Shown here: in pieces, positions 8,495 through 17,499 of the stretch
Numbering within the stretch: the first letter of the stretch is position 1
Layout: each line of letters begins with the position of its first letter
Assembly: GCF_000007345.1 (NCBI RefSeq)
Contig: NC_003552.1
Coordinates: 186,001 to 250,000 of the forward strand
DNA: 64,000 bases
Direction: 5' to 3'
DNA from: Methanosarcina acetivorans C2A
GTDB lineage: Archaea; Halobacteriota; Methanosarcinia; Methanosarcinales; Methanosarcinaceae
Translations under genes and position numbers: made by a program
The notes under the pieces: model-generated
Told to the model about the DNA's origin: nothing
The model's input: only the letters and a program-made list of their open reading frames with translations
The model's database searches: none

Positions 8495-9166
8495 TCAGGC
8501 CTCTTCAATAAGCTTTTTTACGGTTTCAAGTACAAGAACCGCGTCCTGTCTCTTTATATCAACTTCGCTGTTAAGGCAAAAATCAAGAAGTTGCTTTCCT
8601 TTTTCTTTCGGTATCAGCCCTTTTTTTCCCCCTTCCTTTGTAAGCCCGAGATAGCTCCGGTCAGGGTAATAGGTGTTGATCGCAAGGTCCAGGAGAGCAT
8701 TGTGTTCTTTTTCGCTTACAAGCCCGGTATCGAGAGCAGCTTTAAGGGTTTCCCTGATGTTTACAAGGGGCACGGAAATGGGTTCGAAGGTGTCAGGGTT
8801 TGTGCTTACAGCCACCTCGTCATCGGACTCGATAACCCCGTCCCTGTACCACTCATAGACCTTTCCAACGCCTACCATACCGTGTGTATCCAGTTCCGAA
8901 GCCCTGAGGGCTCCCATGCTGGCTCCGCCCACAACCTTCACTCCTGCATTAAGGGCGGACAAGATCTCTCTATGCCCTACTGCAGCCCGATCAAAGAAGA
9001 TCCCGTCTATAATCCCTATGACCTTATACCCCTGCTGGACGAATTTTTCCAGCTGGAACCTGCGTACGGGGGGCTGGTAGTTTGCCCTGAGGATTTTTTT
9101 TGCATCCTCATGGCTGATGCTGTTACCGGTAAAGATAACTGCTCTTGCTTTCATCTTCTTTTCCAC
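8495..9166 (-). CDS. tfuA: TfuA-like protein for McrA thioamidation
   Basis: TfuA proteins partner YcaO enzymes in making thioamides. In M. acetivorans the ycaO-tfuA locus is known to be required for the thioglycine of methyl-coenzyme M reductase McrA; TfuA is thought to deliver sulphur. The 223-residue protein shows the family core: VIFTGNSIS, YKVIGIIDGIFFDRAAVGHREILSAL (in parts), VVGGASMGALRASEL. Translation may begin at the ATG at 9164-9166 or at the second Met (9154), which gives the conserved MKARAVIFTG start. It overlaps ycaO by up to 16 bases, so the two are translationally coupled. Confidence 0.9.
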   Translation of the reverse strand: MEKKMKARAVIFTGNSISHEDAKKILRANYQPPVRRFQLEKFVQQGYKVIGIIDGIFFDRAAVGHREILSALNAGVKVVGGASMGALRASELDTHGMVGVGKVYEWYRDGVIESDDEVAVSTNPDTFEPISVPLVNIRETLKAALDTGLVSEKEHNALLDLAINTYYPDRSYLGLTKEGGKKGLIPKEKGKQLLDFCLNSEVDIKRQDAVLVLETVKKLIEEA

Positions 9167-10425
9167 GGCTTATCGTTTTGATCTCTTGTAAATTCTTTCT
9201 TCTTTCCGGCAGTGATTCTTTGTCCTTTGCGGTCGCGGTCGATCGTAAAGAGTTCAAAGCCCGGAATGATCACCCTGACTACAGGCACTGCGATTTCCTC
9301 TCTTGAGAGGTCTACGACAATTACCTTTTCGGTGAGCCCCTTTAGCTGTTCAAGTATTATATCGATGTTTTCTGTCGGGCTTTTTCCGGAGAGATCCTTT
9401 ACTTCGGAAAGGGAGATTTTTTCTCCTTCTTCGAACCAGAACCAGTTCAGACGCTTCATGCGGTCGTATCCTACACTTCGGATAAAGCCTTCCCTGTCCG
9501 TGTCTTCCCTTGCGCCCTGAATCTGGACTACTCTTGACTGTGCGGCTTCGGTTATTGCTCTTGCAATTGCGATCTCAGGTTTAAGGTGGGAACCTGCTCC
9601 CATGACCAGAAGAGCCGGGTCTTTTAATTTAACGTCATCAGTTGCTGCAATTATTGTGGGAATCCCGGTGTCAGTCGGGACAAGCCAGATTTTGAGGTCT
9701 ATTCCGGTATCTTTGAACTTCCGGGCAAGCTCGTACAGGTAGCCGTCCTCTTCAGTCAGCACGATTTCTTTTCCAAGGTTCCGGGTAAACTGGGCCGTGC
9801 TGATTGCGTCCCTTTCTATAACTTCAAGTAGCCCGTGCAGGATTGCTTCCTCAAGCACGTTTCCGGATGCCAGTCCGTTGGTATTGCTCAGGAAAAGTTT
9901 CTGACACTGCCCGGGAGCGTCATAGGGGTGGTAAACCGCATTTGCATTTACGAAGACCTCTTCCCTGTTCATCAAATCATATGCTCCAACCCACTCCAAA
10001 AGGGATCCGGGGTTAAAGGGTTGGGACAGGAGGAGAGAGTTGGGGTCAAGCACATTGCAGTTTTCTTGTGCATTGGAATAGGACTCCACAAGGGCCGGGG
10101 CAGAGATTCCGCCTTCGATATTTGCGTTCACGCCCGGCCTTTCTGCCAGACAGCGCTCAAAACTCTCCATTATTGCCGAAATTCGGGCCCGCTGTTCGGT
10201 TGAGCCCTTGCCTGAGTAGATGCTGATCGCTCCAGGAGCGGCACTGGGGCGGATTGCCGAGAAGATCGGAATCCCGAGCCTGTCCAGGTTTGTGATATCT
10301 GCAATTCGGGTAACACCTATCTTTTTTATCTGATCTTTGGTGTTTTCAAGGGTAGTGGCTTCGTCATACACGCGCTGGGTGCCTTCGAGGTATGAGAGTG
10401 ACCTGTCAATTTTTATCTCGGGCAT
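9151..10425 (-). CDS. ycaO: YcaO cyclodehydratase-type enzyme for McrA thioglycine
   Basis: YcaO enzymes use ATP to activate backbone amides. With TfuA this one installs thioglycine in McrA. The ATP and Mg site is visible as SAIMESFERCLAE, HGLLEVIERDAIS and ARAITEAAQSRVVQIQGAR (in parts). The azole-type PxPxW C-terminus is missing, as expected for TfuA-linked thioamide formers. Length is 424 residues from ATG 10425, which has AGAAGG at 9 bases; an in-frame ATG 18 bases earlier is less well placed. It precedes tfuA directly. An array of 10-base repeats lies in the region upstream. Confidence 0.93.
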   Translation of the reverse strand: MPEIKIDRSLSYLEGTQRVYDEATTLENTKDQIKKIGVTRIADITNLDRLGIPIFSAIRPSAAPGAISIYSGKGSTEQRARISAIMESFERCLAERPGVNANIEGGISAPALVESYSNAQENCNVLDPNSLLLSQPFNPGSLLEWVGAYDLMNREEVFVNANAVYHPYDAPGQCQKLFLSNTNGLASGNVLEEAILHGLLEVIERDAISTAQFTRNLGKEIVLTEEDGYLYELARKFKDTGIDLKIWLVPTDTGIPTIIAATDDVKLKDPALLVMGAGSHLKPEIAIARAITEAAQSRVVQIQGAREDTDREGFIRSVGYDRMKRLNWFWFEEGEKISLSEVKDLSGKSPTENIDIILEQLKGLTEKVIVVDLSREEIAVPVVRVIIPGFELFTIDRDRKGQRITAGKKKEFTRDQNDKPWKRR

Positions 10426-10540
10426 AGTTAGAAACCTTCTCATCTCTTGTTATATATTTTGTGATTTTTCGGGAATTTTCAGACCTTTTACAGGAATTTT
10501 TACATCTCCTGTTCAGGGCTTTTTGCAAGTAAATATTAAA

Positions 10541-10580
10541 CGGAACAACGGAATACAACGGAATACAACGGAATACAAAC
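10541..10580. repeat. 10-base tandem repeat upstream of ycaO
   Basis: Four consecutive 10-base units: CGGAACAACG, GAATACAACG, GAATACAACG, GAATACAAAC. They lie about 115-155 bases before the ycaO start and before the DUF2892 gene on the other strand. A TATATATT follows at about 10591. A promoter role is possible but unproven. Confidence 0.6.
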
Positions 10581-10661
10581 AGAACAACGCTATATATTGC
10601 GAGGTTCTATAAGTATGTAAGAAGGTTTATATGGGGGTTTTGTCCGACGAATCTCAAGAAA

Positions 10662-10874
10662 TTGTTTCTGGAAGAAAATGTGGGCGGCTTTGATCTGGTA
10701 CTCCGGACCCTATTAGGGACACTTGGAATTACTGCTCTGGCAATGAATCTTATAAAAAGTTCTCCTTTGAAATGGATCGTTGCACTGATAGCTTTTACGG
10801 GGCTCTTCAGCTCGATCCTGAGACACTGCACTCCATATGCTCTTCTCGGGATCAATACTGCAAAGAAAAAATAA
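10662..10874 (+). CDS. DUF2892 (YgaP-like) small membrane protein
   Basis: A 70-residue protein: EENVGGFDLVLRTLLGTLGI then a second helix and HCTPYALLGINT. The NVGGxDRxLR opening, two membrane helices and the C-terminal CPxYxxxGxxT-like motif are typical of DUF2892. No ATG lies in frame; TTG at 10662 is the best start I can see, and no strong ribosome site precedes it. Family members are often rhodanese-associated; none is adjacent here. Function unknown. Confidence 0.7.
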   Translation: MFLEENVGGFDLVLRTLLGTLGITALAMNLIKSSPLKWIVALIAFTGLFSSILRHCTPYALLGINTAKKK

Positions 10875-11788
10875 CAAAAGAATATGAGACAAAAGAATAT
10901 GAGAGGGAGTCGCCCTCACCAGCAGTGTATCGGAGAAATTAATTCTCTGATTTCTTTTTTAGCAGATATTTCATTTGAGAATTGGATTATTCGTCTCTGG
11001 CCGATTTTTATATATGTTTGGTGATGTTCCCTTATATATAATCGATTAATCATTCCGGGATCCCGGAAAAAATCTCCCTTCTCTCTCCTCGCCGCACGGG
11101 ATTTAGATCGCCTGCCAACCAGATACATATTTTCCTTAACCCTGGGGACTATCTTTTCAATTCAGGTAAAAACAAAAACCTCTGCCATCATGTCTGGCTA
11201 CCTGTCTAAAAAGCAATTCATTGGTCATCGGTTAAGGAATTTTCTTGCCTGAAGGATATCGATTTTGCACCAAAAGTCGCCTTAAATTTTGTCCTTTTTA
11301 CATGAAATCGATACCCAGTTCCAACTCTCAATGGGATACAGTTTTTGAGAACTGTTACGAAAATGGAGGCAATTTATCATGATTCCTCACTTAACCGAAG
11401 ACGCATGAAAAGCAATTACAACTTTTTCTAGCGTTTTTCCTGCTCTTTATATGCCATTTTTGCTTTCTGGATCTTAGTTTATCTCTTCTCTTCTTTTTTA
11501 CGGGAAAGCCCGCTTTTCTGCATCGAGCGTAAAAAAATGGCTTAAAACAGCTAATGACATTGTATCGATTAGAGTTAATAATTCATGGATGAAAGGAGAC
11601 AGTAAAAAAGATAAGATTCGAAGGCAAAACTTATGTTTATCCTTCGTGAGGTTGTACAATTTTGATATTTTTGTATTTTTATCTGCTTTTTTTGTATTTT
11701 TCTCTCCCTTCATTAACTCTCTTGTCTTTCTTTTTCCTTTCTAAGGTGATCAGGTAAGTTTATTACTTGTGAACATATATGTTATAAT
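10875..11788. other. 914-base non-coding region with a MITE-like element
   Basis: No convincing gene was seen between the DUF2892 gene and the small membrane protein at 11789. Short open frames here (for example about 70 residues on the minus strand at 10916 and at 11498) have low-complexity or unlikely composition. The segment at 11209-11417 looks like a small transposable remnant and is listed separately. The last 300 bases are T-rich. Confidence 0.6.
11209..11417. mobile_element. Possible MITE or IS remnant
   Basis: A 10-base direct repeat AAAAGCAATT (11209-11218 and 11408-11417) flanks 189 bases. The inner ends are imperfect inverted repeats: TCATCGGTTAAGGAAT on the left against ATTCCTCACTTAACCGAAGA on the right. 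Direct repeats outside inverted ends are what a transposition target duplication leaves. The interior has only a 26-codon frame, so any element is non-autonomous or decayed. Confidence 0.45.
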
Positions 11789-11944
11789 ATGTCGACATTG
11801 CTTGGGGATTTTGGATCAACCAGTTACATTCCTGCAGATGTGGCTTTCTGGTCTACGGTCTTCATCGGGGTTGTTTGCTTCATTATGCTCTATTTTTTGA
11901 TATTTATTGTGCGTCGGGGTATTAAGAGTAAACCTAGTTACTGA
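11789..11944 (+). CDS. 51-residue single-pass membrane protein
   Basis: ATG at 11789 opens MSTLLGDFGSTSYIPADVAF, followed by one clear membrane helix (VFIGVVCFIMLYFLIFIV) and a basic tail RRGIKSKPSY. The hydrophobic helix plus positive-inside tail and a clean stop make this a plausible real small gene. A 12-base palindrome AACATATATGTT lies just upstream and doubles as a possible TATA element. It precedes the copper ATPase gene by 191 bases on the same strand, and could be an accessory subunit. No family recognised. Confidence 0.55.
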   Translation: MSTLLGDFGSTSYIPADVAFWSTVFIGVVCFIMLYFLIFIVRRGIKSKPSY

Positions 11945-12135
11945 AGTTCTCTTTTTTCATGTTTTTCTCTTCTTTTCTTTTCCTTTTTTTCTTCGTCTTC
12001 CCTTATTTTCTTTCATTCTTTGTAACTTTTTTAAGCTAGTTCTGTTCGATATGGGACGTTTGATTCCCTTATTCTCAAATATATTAAGAGTTATAATATC
12101 TAACATAAAATTAAAATCGGAGGGTAACTGGGTAT

Positions 12136-14520
12136 ATGCAGGCTGAAAAGGATGGGATTGATACTGCAAGTTCTATTGTTCGGGTGAATGAACCATCTTC
12201 TCACGATAAAAAACATGACTCTGGAATGGAAATGCCCAAAAACTCTCATGAGTTGCACGAAGAAAACGGGCACAAAAATTCTGAAAATATGCTGCATGAG
12301 AGCCATTATGGAGGGCAAACAGAGCATGAGGGAGAGAAATCTCAGGCCCTTGAGCAGCACTCCAAGATAAACCCCCAGGGTCATGACCAGCACCCTGAGA
12401 TGGCACATCAGGAGCATAATCAGCACGAAGGAATGGAATCTCAGGATCGTGACCAGCACACCGAGATGAAGCATCAGGTTCATGACCAGCATGAAGGAAT
12501 GCAACATGAGGGGCATGAAATGGGGGGCAAAGGTCATGGCAAAAGTCATGGCGATCACCATGCTCATATGCTTGCAGATTTCAGAAAAAGATTCATTGTT
12601 TCTTTTATACTGACCTTTCCGGTTTTGCTGCTCTCTCCCATGATTCAGGGTTTTTTTGGCTTTGAGTTTCGAGTCCCCGGTGCGGATATTCTTACCTTTT
12701 TGCTTTCCACTGTCGTTTATTTCTACGGCGGCTATCCGTTTCTCAAAGGGCTCAAAGACGAGCTGGCAGAGAGAGCTCCGGGAATGATGACCCTTATAGC
12801 CGTTGCTATCAGCGTGGCTTATTTTTACAGCTCTGCCGTGGTCTTCGGGCTTCCCGGGGGAGTCTTCTTCTGGGAACTTGTGACCCTTATCGATGTAATG
12901 CTGCTCGGGCACTGGCTGGAGATGCGCTCGGTAATGGGGGCTTCAAGAGCCCTTGAAGAGCTGGTAAAAATCATGCCCTCGATTGCCCACCTGAAGAAAA
13001 ACGGCGAAACTGTTGACGTGGGAGTTGACCGATTAAAAATAGGGGACAGGGTTCTGGTCAAACCCGGGGAAAAGATTCCTGTTGACGGAACTGTTTTAGA
13101 AGGGACGAGCAGCGTTAACGAATCAATGCTTACAGGAGAGTCAAAGCCTGTCACGAAAAATCCGGGAACTGAGGTCATAGGTGGTTCGATTAACGGAGAG
13201 GCGGCTTTTGTCGTGGAGGTCAAAAAAACAGGCAAGGACACCTATCTCAACCAGGTGGTTGAACTCGTCAGAACAGCTCAGGAAAGCAAATCAAAGACTC
13301 AGGACCTGGCAAATAGGGCTGCAATGTACCTCACGATTATAGCCCTGACAGTGGGCGCGCTCACATTTCTCCTCTGGATTTTCTTCGGGCATGAAGTTGT
13401 CTTTGCCCTGGAGAGGGCAGTTACCGTAATGGTTATCACCTGCCCTCATGCCCTCGGGCTTGCAATCCCTCTCGTGGTTGCAGTTTCCACGTCCCTGGCG
13501 GCAAAGTCCGGGCTTCTCATCAGGGATCGGCAGGCATTTGAAAAAGCTCGGAGCCTTGAGGCTGTGATCTTTGATAAAACCGGAACTCTCACCGAAGGCA
13601 GGTTTGGAGTAACCGATGTAATTTCGCTTTCAGGGGAGGTCGACAAAATGAACGACAACGAGATTCTCAGCCTTGCAGCCTCCCTTGAAGCAAGTTCGGA
13701 ACACCCGATTGCAAGGGGAATCCTTGAGAGTGCCAGAGAAGAAGGGATAGAGCCTTTACCGGTCGAAAAGTTCAGTTCCATTCCCGGAAAAGGAATCGAG
13801 GGCATAATCGAAGGCAAGAAATTCCTTGTAGTAAGCCCGGGCTACCTTGAAGAAAAAGGAATTAGCCTGAATGGCGGGAAAATCGAATCCGAAAAAATAG
13901 AAGAAATTAAAGAGCAGGGAAAAACCGTTGTATTTTTGCTTGAAGGAGATACGGTACTTGGAGCCCTTGCCCTTGCCGACATTGTCCGGAAAGAGTCAAG
14001 GGAAGCAATTTCAAAGCTCAAAGGAATGGGCATAAAATGCCTGATGCTTACCGGAGATAACCGCTATGTTGCTGCCTGGGTGTCTAAGGAACTGGAGCTT
14101 GACGACTACTTTGCGGAAGTTCTCCCTCACGAAAAGGCCGCAAAGGTTAAGGAAGTCCAGAAGCAGTACATTACCGGCATGGTCGGAGATGGGGTCAATG
14201 ACGCTCCCGCCCTTGCCCAGGCTGATGTGGGAATTGCCATCGGGGCGGGTACGGATGTTGCAATCGAAACCGCTGATATCGTACTGGTGAAAAACGATCC
14301 GGGAGATGTGCTGTACATTATTGAGCTTTCCAGAAAGACTTACTCCAAGATGTACCAGAACCTGCTCTGGGCAACCGGGTATAACGTGTTTGCAATTCCA
14401 CTTGCAGCGGGGGTACTCTACGGATACGGCATCTTACTGAGCCCTGCCATAGGGGCAGTTCTCATGAGCCTGAGTACCGTGATCGTAGCTATAAATGCAA
14501 GAGCTTTAAAGATGGGGTGA
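12136..14520 (+). CDS. copB: CopB-type P1B-3 copper-exporting ATPase
   Basis: A 794-residue P-type ATPase. Residues 1-140 are a His/Met/Glu-rich metal-binding tail with repeated QHxEM/HDQHEGM units and no CxxC domain. The sixth-type membrane helix carries CPH (Cys436-His438), the mark of the CopB class (P1B-3: Cu or Ag). Other motifs: LTGESKP in the actuator, DKTGTLTEG with phosphorylated Asp480, SEHPIA in the nucleotide domain, and [11 protein letters not shown]. It exports copper from the cytoplasm. CGGAGGG lies about 12 bases upstream of the ATG. A 35-codon gene follows after four bases. Symbol used by class, not by proven orthology. Confidence 0.93.
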   Translation: MQAEKDGIDTASSIVRVNEPSSHDKKHDSGMEMPKNSHELHEENGHKNSENMLHESHYGGQTEHEGEKSQALEQHSKINPQGHDQHPEMAHQEHNQHEGMESQDRDQHTEMKHQVHDQHEGMQHEGHEMGGKGHGKSHGDHHAHMLADFRKRFIVSFILTFPVLLLSPMIQGFFGFEFRVPGADILTFLLSTVVYFYGGYPFLKGLKDELAERAPGMMTLIAVAISVAYFYSSAVVFGLPGGVFFWELVTLIDVMLLGHWLEMRSVMGASRALEELVKIMPSIAHLKKNGETVDVGVDRLKIGDRVLVKPGEKIPVDGTVLEGTSSVNESMLTGESKPVTKNPGTEVIGGSINGEAAFVVEVKKTGKDTYLNQVVELVRTAQESKSKTQDLANRAAMYLTIIALTVGALTFLLWIFFGHEVVFALERAVTVMVITCPHALGLAIPLVVAVSTSLAAKSGLLIRDRQAFEKARSLEAVIFDKTGTLTEGRFGVTDVISLSGEVDKMNDNEILSLAASLEASSEHPIARGILESAREEGIEPLPVEKFSSIPGKGIEGIIEGKKFLVVSPGYLEEKGISLNGGKIESEKIEEIKEQGKTVVFLLEGDTVLGALALADIVRKESREAISKLKGMGIKCLMLTGDNRYVAAWVSKELELDDYFAEVLPHEKAAKVKEVQKQYITGMVGDGVNDAPALAQADVGIAIGAGTDVAIETADIVLVKNDPGDVLYIIELSRKTYSKMYQNLLWATGYNVFAIPLAAGVLYGYGILLSPAIGAVLMSLSTVIVAINARALKMG

Positions 14521-14524
14521 TTTA

Positions 14525-14632
14525 ATGTTCGGAATAATTCGTGGTTTGATGAAGATACTGGCTCTGGCAGCTCTAGTTTCTGCAGGAGTCAAATTTATCT
14601 CAAAGCATGTACGGAGAAAACGAAGAAAATAA
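14525..14632 (+). CDS. 35-residue basic membrane peptide coupled to CopB
   Basis: ATG 14525 opens MFGIIRGLMKILALAALVSA and ends GVKFISKHVRRKRRK with TAA at 14630-14632. A hydrophobic helix is followed by a strongly basic tail. GGGGTGA, overlapping the end of the ATPase gene, lies at ideal distance, and the gene starts four bases after the ATPase stop, so translation coupling is likely. Small membrane proteins often modulate P-type ATPases; that role here is inference. No family recognised. Confidence 0.6.
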   Translation: MFGIIRGLMKILALAALVSAGVKFISKHVRRKRRK

Positions 14633-14651
14633 TAAGCAGTGAACAAAAAAC

Positions 14652-14716
14652 CTGATAATCTTGGCTGATAATTTTGGCTGATAATTTTGGCTGATTATTT
14701 TGGCTGATTATTTTAA
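14652..14716. repeat. 13-base tandem repeat
   Basis: Five units of CTGATAATTTTGG and close variants (starts 14652, 14665, 14678, 14691, 14704) fill the spacer between the small membrane peptide and the cytochrome c gene. AT-rich, possibly part of the cytochrome promoter. Confidence 0.75.
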
Positions 14717-14754
14717 CAGATAAACTCAGGTATGATTTAAAGGGGGGTTAAAGC

Positions 14755-15402
14755 ATCGCAGACAGGGAGAGCAAAAGCAATCCATTCCTGATTATCCTGC
14801 TGGTTCTGATAGTCGCAGGGATAGTTTTCCTTATTTTTACTTTCGGGACCATGTGGGGACTTTCTCGTACAGGGGACGGCTTCTATGGCCGGCCTGATAT
14901 TTATTCGGAAAACAGGACTTCGTATCCTGGCACTGGAATATATCCGGGAGGTGGAATGTATCCGGGAGGTGGAATGTATCCGGGAAGAGGTATGTATCCG
15001 GGAGGGTATCCTTCCTATAACATAAGTGATTTTGAGTCAAACGGGGAGTTAATCTACTATACCGGGTTTAATGAAAGCGGTGAGCGTATTGAGACAGAGT
15101 ACGGTCCTCATTGGCTGTACGTTCATGGAGGGAGCTGTGTTGACTGCCATCGGACGGACGGGAGAGGAGGATATCCGGTGATGATGGGTTACGCAATCCC
15201 TCCGGATATCAGATATGAGACCCTTACTTCTGAAGAGCACGAAGAAGAGGAAGGACATCCTCCATATACGGATGAGACCATCAAAAGGGCGATCCGGGAG
15301 GGCATTGATTCTGCAGGCGAGCCTCTTGACCTTACCATGCCCAGATGGAATATGACCGATAAGGATGTGAATGACGTCGTTGAATACCTGAAAACACTTT
15401 GA
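14755..15402 (+). CDS. Membrane-anchored mono-heme cytochrome c, apparent AUC start
   Basis: Read from ATC at 14755 the protein has 215 residues: a hydrophilic ADRESKSNP start, a membrane anchor (FLIILLVLIVAGIVFLIFTF), a Tyr/Pro/Gly repeat linker (about 60-85, YPGGGM units encoded by 18-base DNA repeats), and a C-terminal cytochrome c domain with CVDCH (Cys128, Cys131, His132) and a probable distal Met in LDLTMPRWNM. The frame is closed by TAA immediately before AGC-ATC, and contains no ATG, GTG or TTG before 14851, which would cut off the anchor. GGGGGG sits 7 bases before ATC. It is likely an extracytoplasmic electron carrier, next to the copper pump. Confidence 0.8.
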   Translation: MADRESKSNPFLIILLVLIVAGIVFLIFTFGTMWGLSRTGDGFYGRPDIYSENRTSYPGTGIYPGGGMYPGGGMYPGRGMYPGGYPSYNISDFESNGELIYYTGFNESGERIETEYGPHWLYVHGGSCVDCHRTDGRGGYPVMMGYAIPPDIRYETLTSEEHEEEEGHPPYTDETIKRAIREGIDSAGEPLDLTMPRWNMTDKDVNDVVEYLKTL

Positions 15403-15425
15403 GGGGGAATCCCCTCTCCTTTTTC
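15401..15425 (+). terminator. Terminator after cytochrome c gene
   Basis: Hairpin GAGGGG (15401-15406), loop GAAT, CCCCTC (15411-15416), followed by TCCTTTTTC. It overlaps the cytochrome stop codon and separates it from the convergent gene at 15460. Confidence 0.75.
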
Positions 15426-15459
15426 TCCGGATAATCGGGAGATGCCTGAGCTCTTGGAA

Positions 15460-15678
15460 TTACCTGCCAAGTTCTTTGACTCTTTTAGGCTGCCTTATCA
15501 GGTAATAAAGAAAAGCTCCTACAATATATGTAAAAACGATAACTATGGTCCAGATAAGGCGCGTATTCCCTTTGTCCGTTTCATTTCGCAGGCAGTCAAC
15601 AAGGGTCCAGGCCCAGAGGATAAAAGAAAGAAGAAAGATAAATCCGAATATAATGAGAATAAGGTAATTACCTGGCAT
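15460..15678 (-). CDS. PLDc_N-type small membrane protein
   Basis: About 72 residues from ATG 15678: MPGNYLILIIFGFIFLLSFI, WAWTLVDCLRNETDKGNTRL, then WTIVIVFTYIVGAFLYYLI and a basic end. The order helix, WxxxDCLRNE, polar turn, W-rich helix, YYxxR is that of the phospholipase-D nuclease N-terminal domain family (PF13396), here as the usual stand-alone two-helix membrane protein. An upstream in-frame ATG (15729) exists but AGGAAACAG precedes the chosen start. Function unknown. Confidence 0.75.
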   Translation of the reverse strand: MPGNYLILIIFGFIFLLSFILWAWTLVDCLRNETDKGNTRLIWTIVIVFTYIVGAFLYYLIRQPKRVKELGR

Positions 15679-15865
15679 TTTACTGTTTCCTGTTTTGGTT
15701 TTTCTTAATTCGAAATTTTTCTTAACCAAAGTTTTTCTTAATCTGGATTTTTCTCAGCCCTGTTCTATTTTTCAATATACGGCCCTATTTACTAAAACAG
15801 TTTGGTTTTTCGCCTTTTTTAATCCCATCTTTCTTCGGTCTCAAGTTCTTGTCTCAAATTCGATC

Positions 15866-17218
15866 TCAGTATTTTAGTTCTTTCTCAAATCGCCTGAGTC
15901 TGAAATTGAGTAAAAATACGACATAGATTATCATACCTGCAAGCAAAAAGGCTCTTCCTGCAAGCAGTTCATATAAAAGCCCGCCGAGGATCAGCCCGGT
16001 TATGCTTGCAAGCCCTCCGAAACTGCCGGCAAAACCCTGTACCGTGCCCTGGTAATTTTTCCCTGCAATTTTTGATAGAAGGGAGAGGAAAGAAGGCCAC
16101 ATAAGCCCGTCCCCCATCGCAAAAAACCCTGTTGCAAGATAGGTCAGAAAGAGGTTCCCGGGGATAAGCAGCAGAAAGTTCGTGCCAAGCATAAGGCTTC
16201 CGAATATTATCAGTGAGGCATCCGAATATCTTTTTGAAAGCCTTGGGAGTATGGAACCCTGCACAATTATCAGAAGGCCGCTCAGGATCGTAAAGTATAC
16301 CCCCATTTCTGCGATGCCCCAGTCAAGGGCTGCGATTGCATGCAGCGGAAAAGCGGTGTAGAAAATATTGAAGCCGAGAAAGATGAGGAAGTAAAGGCCG
16401 AGCATGTAAGGGATATTCGGAAGCTTAAAAACTTCCCTGAAGGAAGGCTTCCCGGTTTCCCGCACGGTCCGGCATTCCTTTATCTCGTAGCCAAACACTT
16501 TTCGTATGTTTTTGGCCTCTACAGGTCCTTCAAGAGAGCATTCTTTGTTTTCGGGGATATAAAATATAATCAGTAAAGTCCCTATAAGGGAAATTACCAC
16601 TGCACCAATGACCGGGGCTGCTTCTCCGTATGCTGTTATGCTCAAAAGTCCGGCAAGGGCAGGGCCCACTATGAATCCGAGGTTTGAGGAAATCGACATT
16701 TTTCCGAAATTTCGGTTCCTGTCTTTTTCTTCGGTAATGTCTGCCAGATAGGCATTGGCTACGGACACGTTGCCTCCGGTCAGCCCGTCGAAAGCCCGAG
16801 CAAAGAAGAGCGCTGCAAGGGGCAGAGTGAAGGCAAAAGTCCCCAGGACTTCGGAATCGACCTGAAAAAGGGTTACAACCGGGAGAAAAAGAGCTCCGAG
16901 AAAGATAATCCATGAAAGGAGGGTTCCCACCTGGCTAAAGAGCAGGATTTTTTTACGTCCGTAGATATCAGACCACCTGCCGAGAATAGGGGCGCCTATT
17001 AGCTGGAAAGCCGGATACATAGAGCTTGCAAGTCCGTAAATGAAAGCATTGCCTCCAAGCCGGTTTACCAGAAAAACAAGGAAGGGTAGGACGATGCTGA
17101 ACCCGAGTGTACCTATGAAATTGACTGTAAGGAGAGGGAGAAGGGAAATCCTCTCTCGTGCAGAAGGGTCAGGCCTATTTTCCTGCCTCACGCTTTCCGG
17201 ATCTGTTTCCATATTCAT
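15866..17218 (-). CDS. MFS drug-resistance-type transporter
   Basis: A 450-residue major facilitator with twelve predicted helices. The loop 2-3 signature GRWSDIYGRKKILL and the helix 5 GPALAGLLS motif place it with proton antiporters of the tetracycline/multidrug type. A second, weaker motif A copy (PRLSKRYSDASLII) occurs mid-protein. An acidic N-terminal tail of about 20 residues (MNMETDPESVRQENRPDPSA) precedes helix 1; a start at the second Met is also possible. Substrate unknown. Confidence 0.88.
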   Translation of the reverse strand: MNMETDPESVRQENRPDPSARERISLLPLLTVNFIGTLGFSIVLPFLVFLVNRLGGNAFIYGLASSMYPAFQLIGAPILGRWSDIYGRKKILLFSQVGTLLSWIIFLGALFLPVVTLFQVDSEVLGTFAFTLPLAALFFARAFDGLTGGNVSVANAYLADITEEKDRNRNFGKMSISSNLGFIVGPALAGLLSITAYGEAAPVIGAVVISLIGTLLIIFYIPENKECSLEGPVEAKNIRKVFGYEIKECRTVRETGKPSFREVFKLPNIPYMLGLYFLIFLGFNIFYTAFPLHAIAALDWGIAEMGVYFTILSGLLIIVQGSILPRLSKRYSDASLIIFGSLMLGTNFLLLIPGNLFLTYLATGFFAMGDGLMWPSFLSLLSKIAGKNYQGTVQGFAGSFGGLASITGLILGGLLYELLAGRAFLLAGMIIYVVFLLNFRLRRFEKELKY

Positions 17219-17499
17219 GCCAGTTTTTTTCTTTTTTAAGGTTTTGTGCCAGAAATAAGGTCCCGGAGCTACTTAATCCTTATTTCCCATGAAATTTTCA
17301 GGGATGAGTGCAGGAATAGATGCTCGAATACAACCGGATATGGGATATTCGATACATGAGCCCGATGTTATCTGCAACCCGGAAACTTTTTTGTTGTCTT
17401 TGTTATAGCAAAATTAAACGCATAGACCGACTAAATGAATACTGAGAGTGAATAGAGAGTAAATAAAATGAATAGTGAGAGTGAATAGAGAGGGGAATC
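17219..17499. other. 281-base region between MFS and methyltransferase genes
   Basis: Divergent promoter region. A direct repeat GAGAGTGAATAGAGAG occurs at about 17443-17458 and 17478-17493, the second copy immediately before the ribosome site AGAGGGGAATC of the methyltransferase. No gene seen. Confidence 0.5.

Noticed and set aside
10916-11128. 70-codon minus-strand frame in the 11 kb gap
   Set aside because: Basic, featureless peptide in non-coding DNA with no start signals.
12100-12912. 270-codon minus-strand frame opposite copB
   Set aside because: Mirror of the His-rich CopB tail, giving repetitive Met/Leu/Phe sequence; CopB motifs prove the plus strand.
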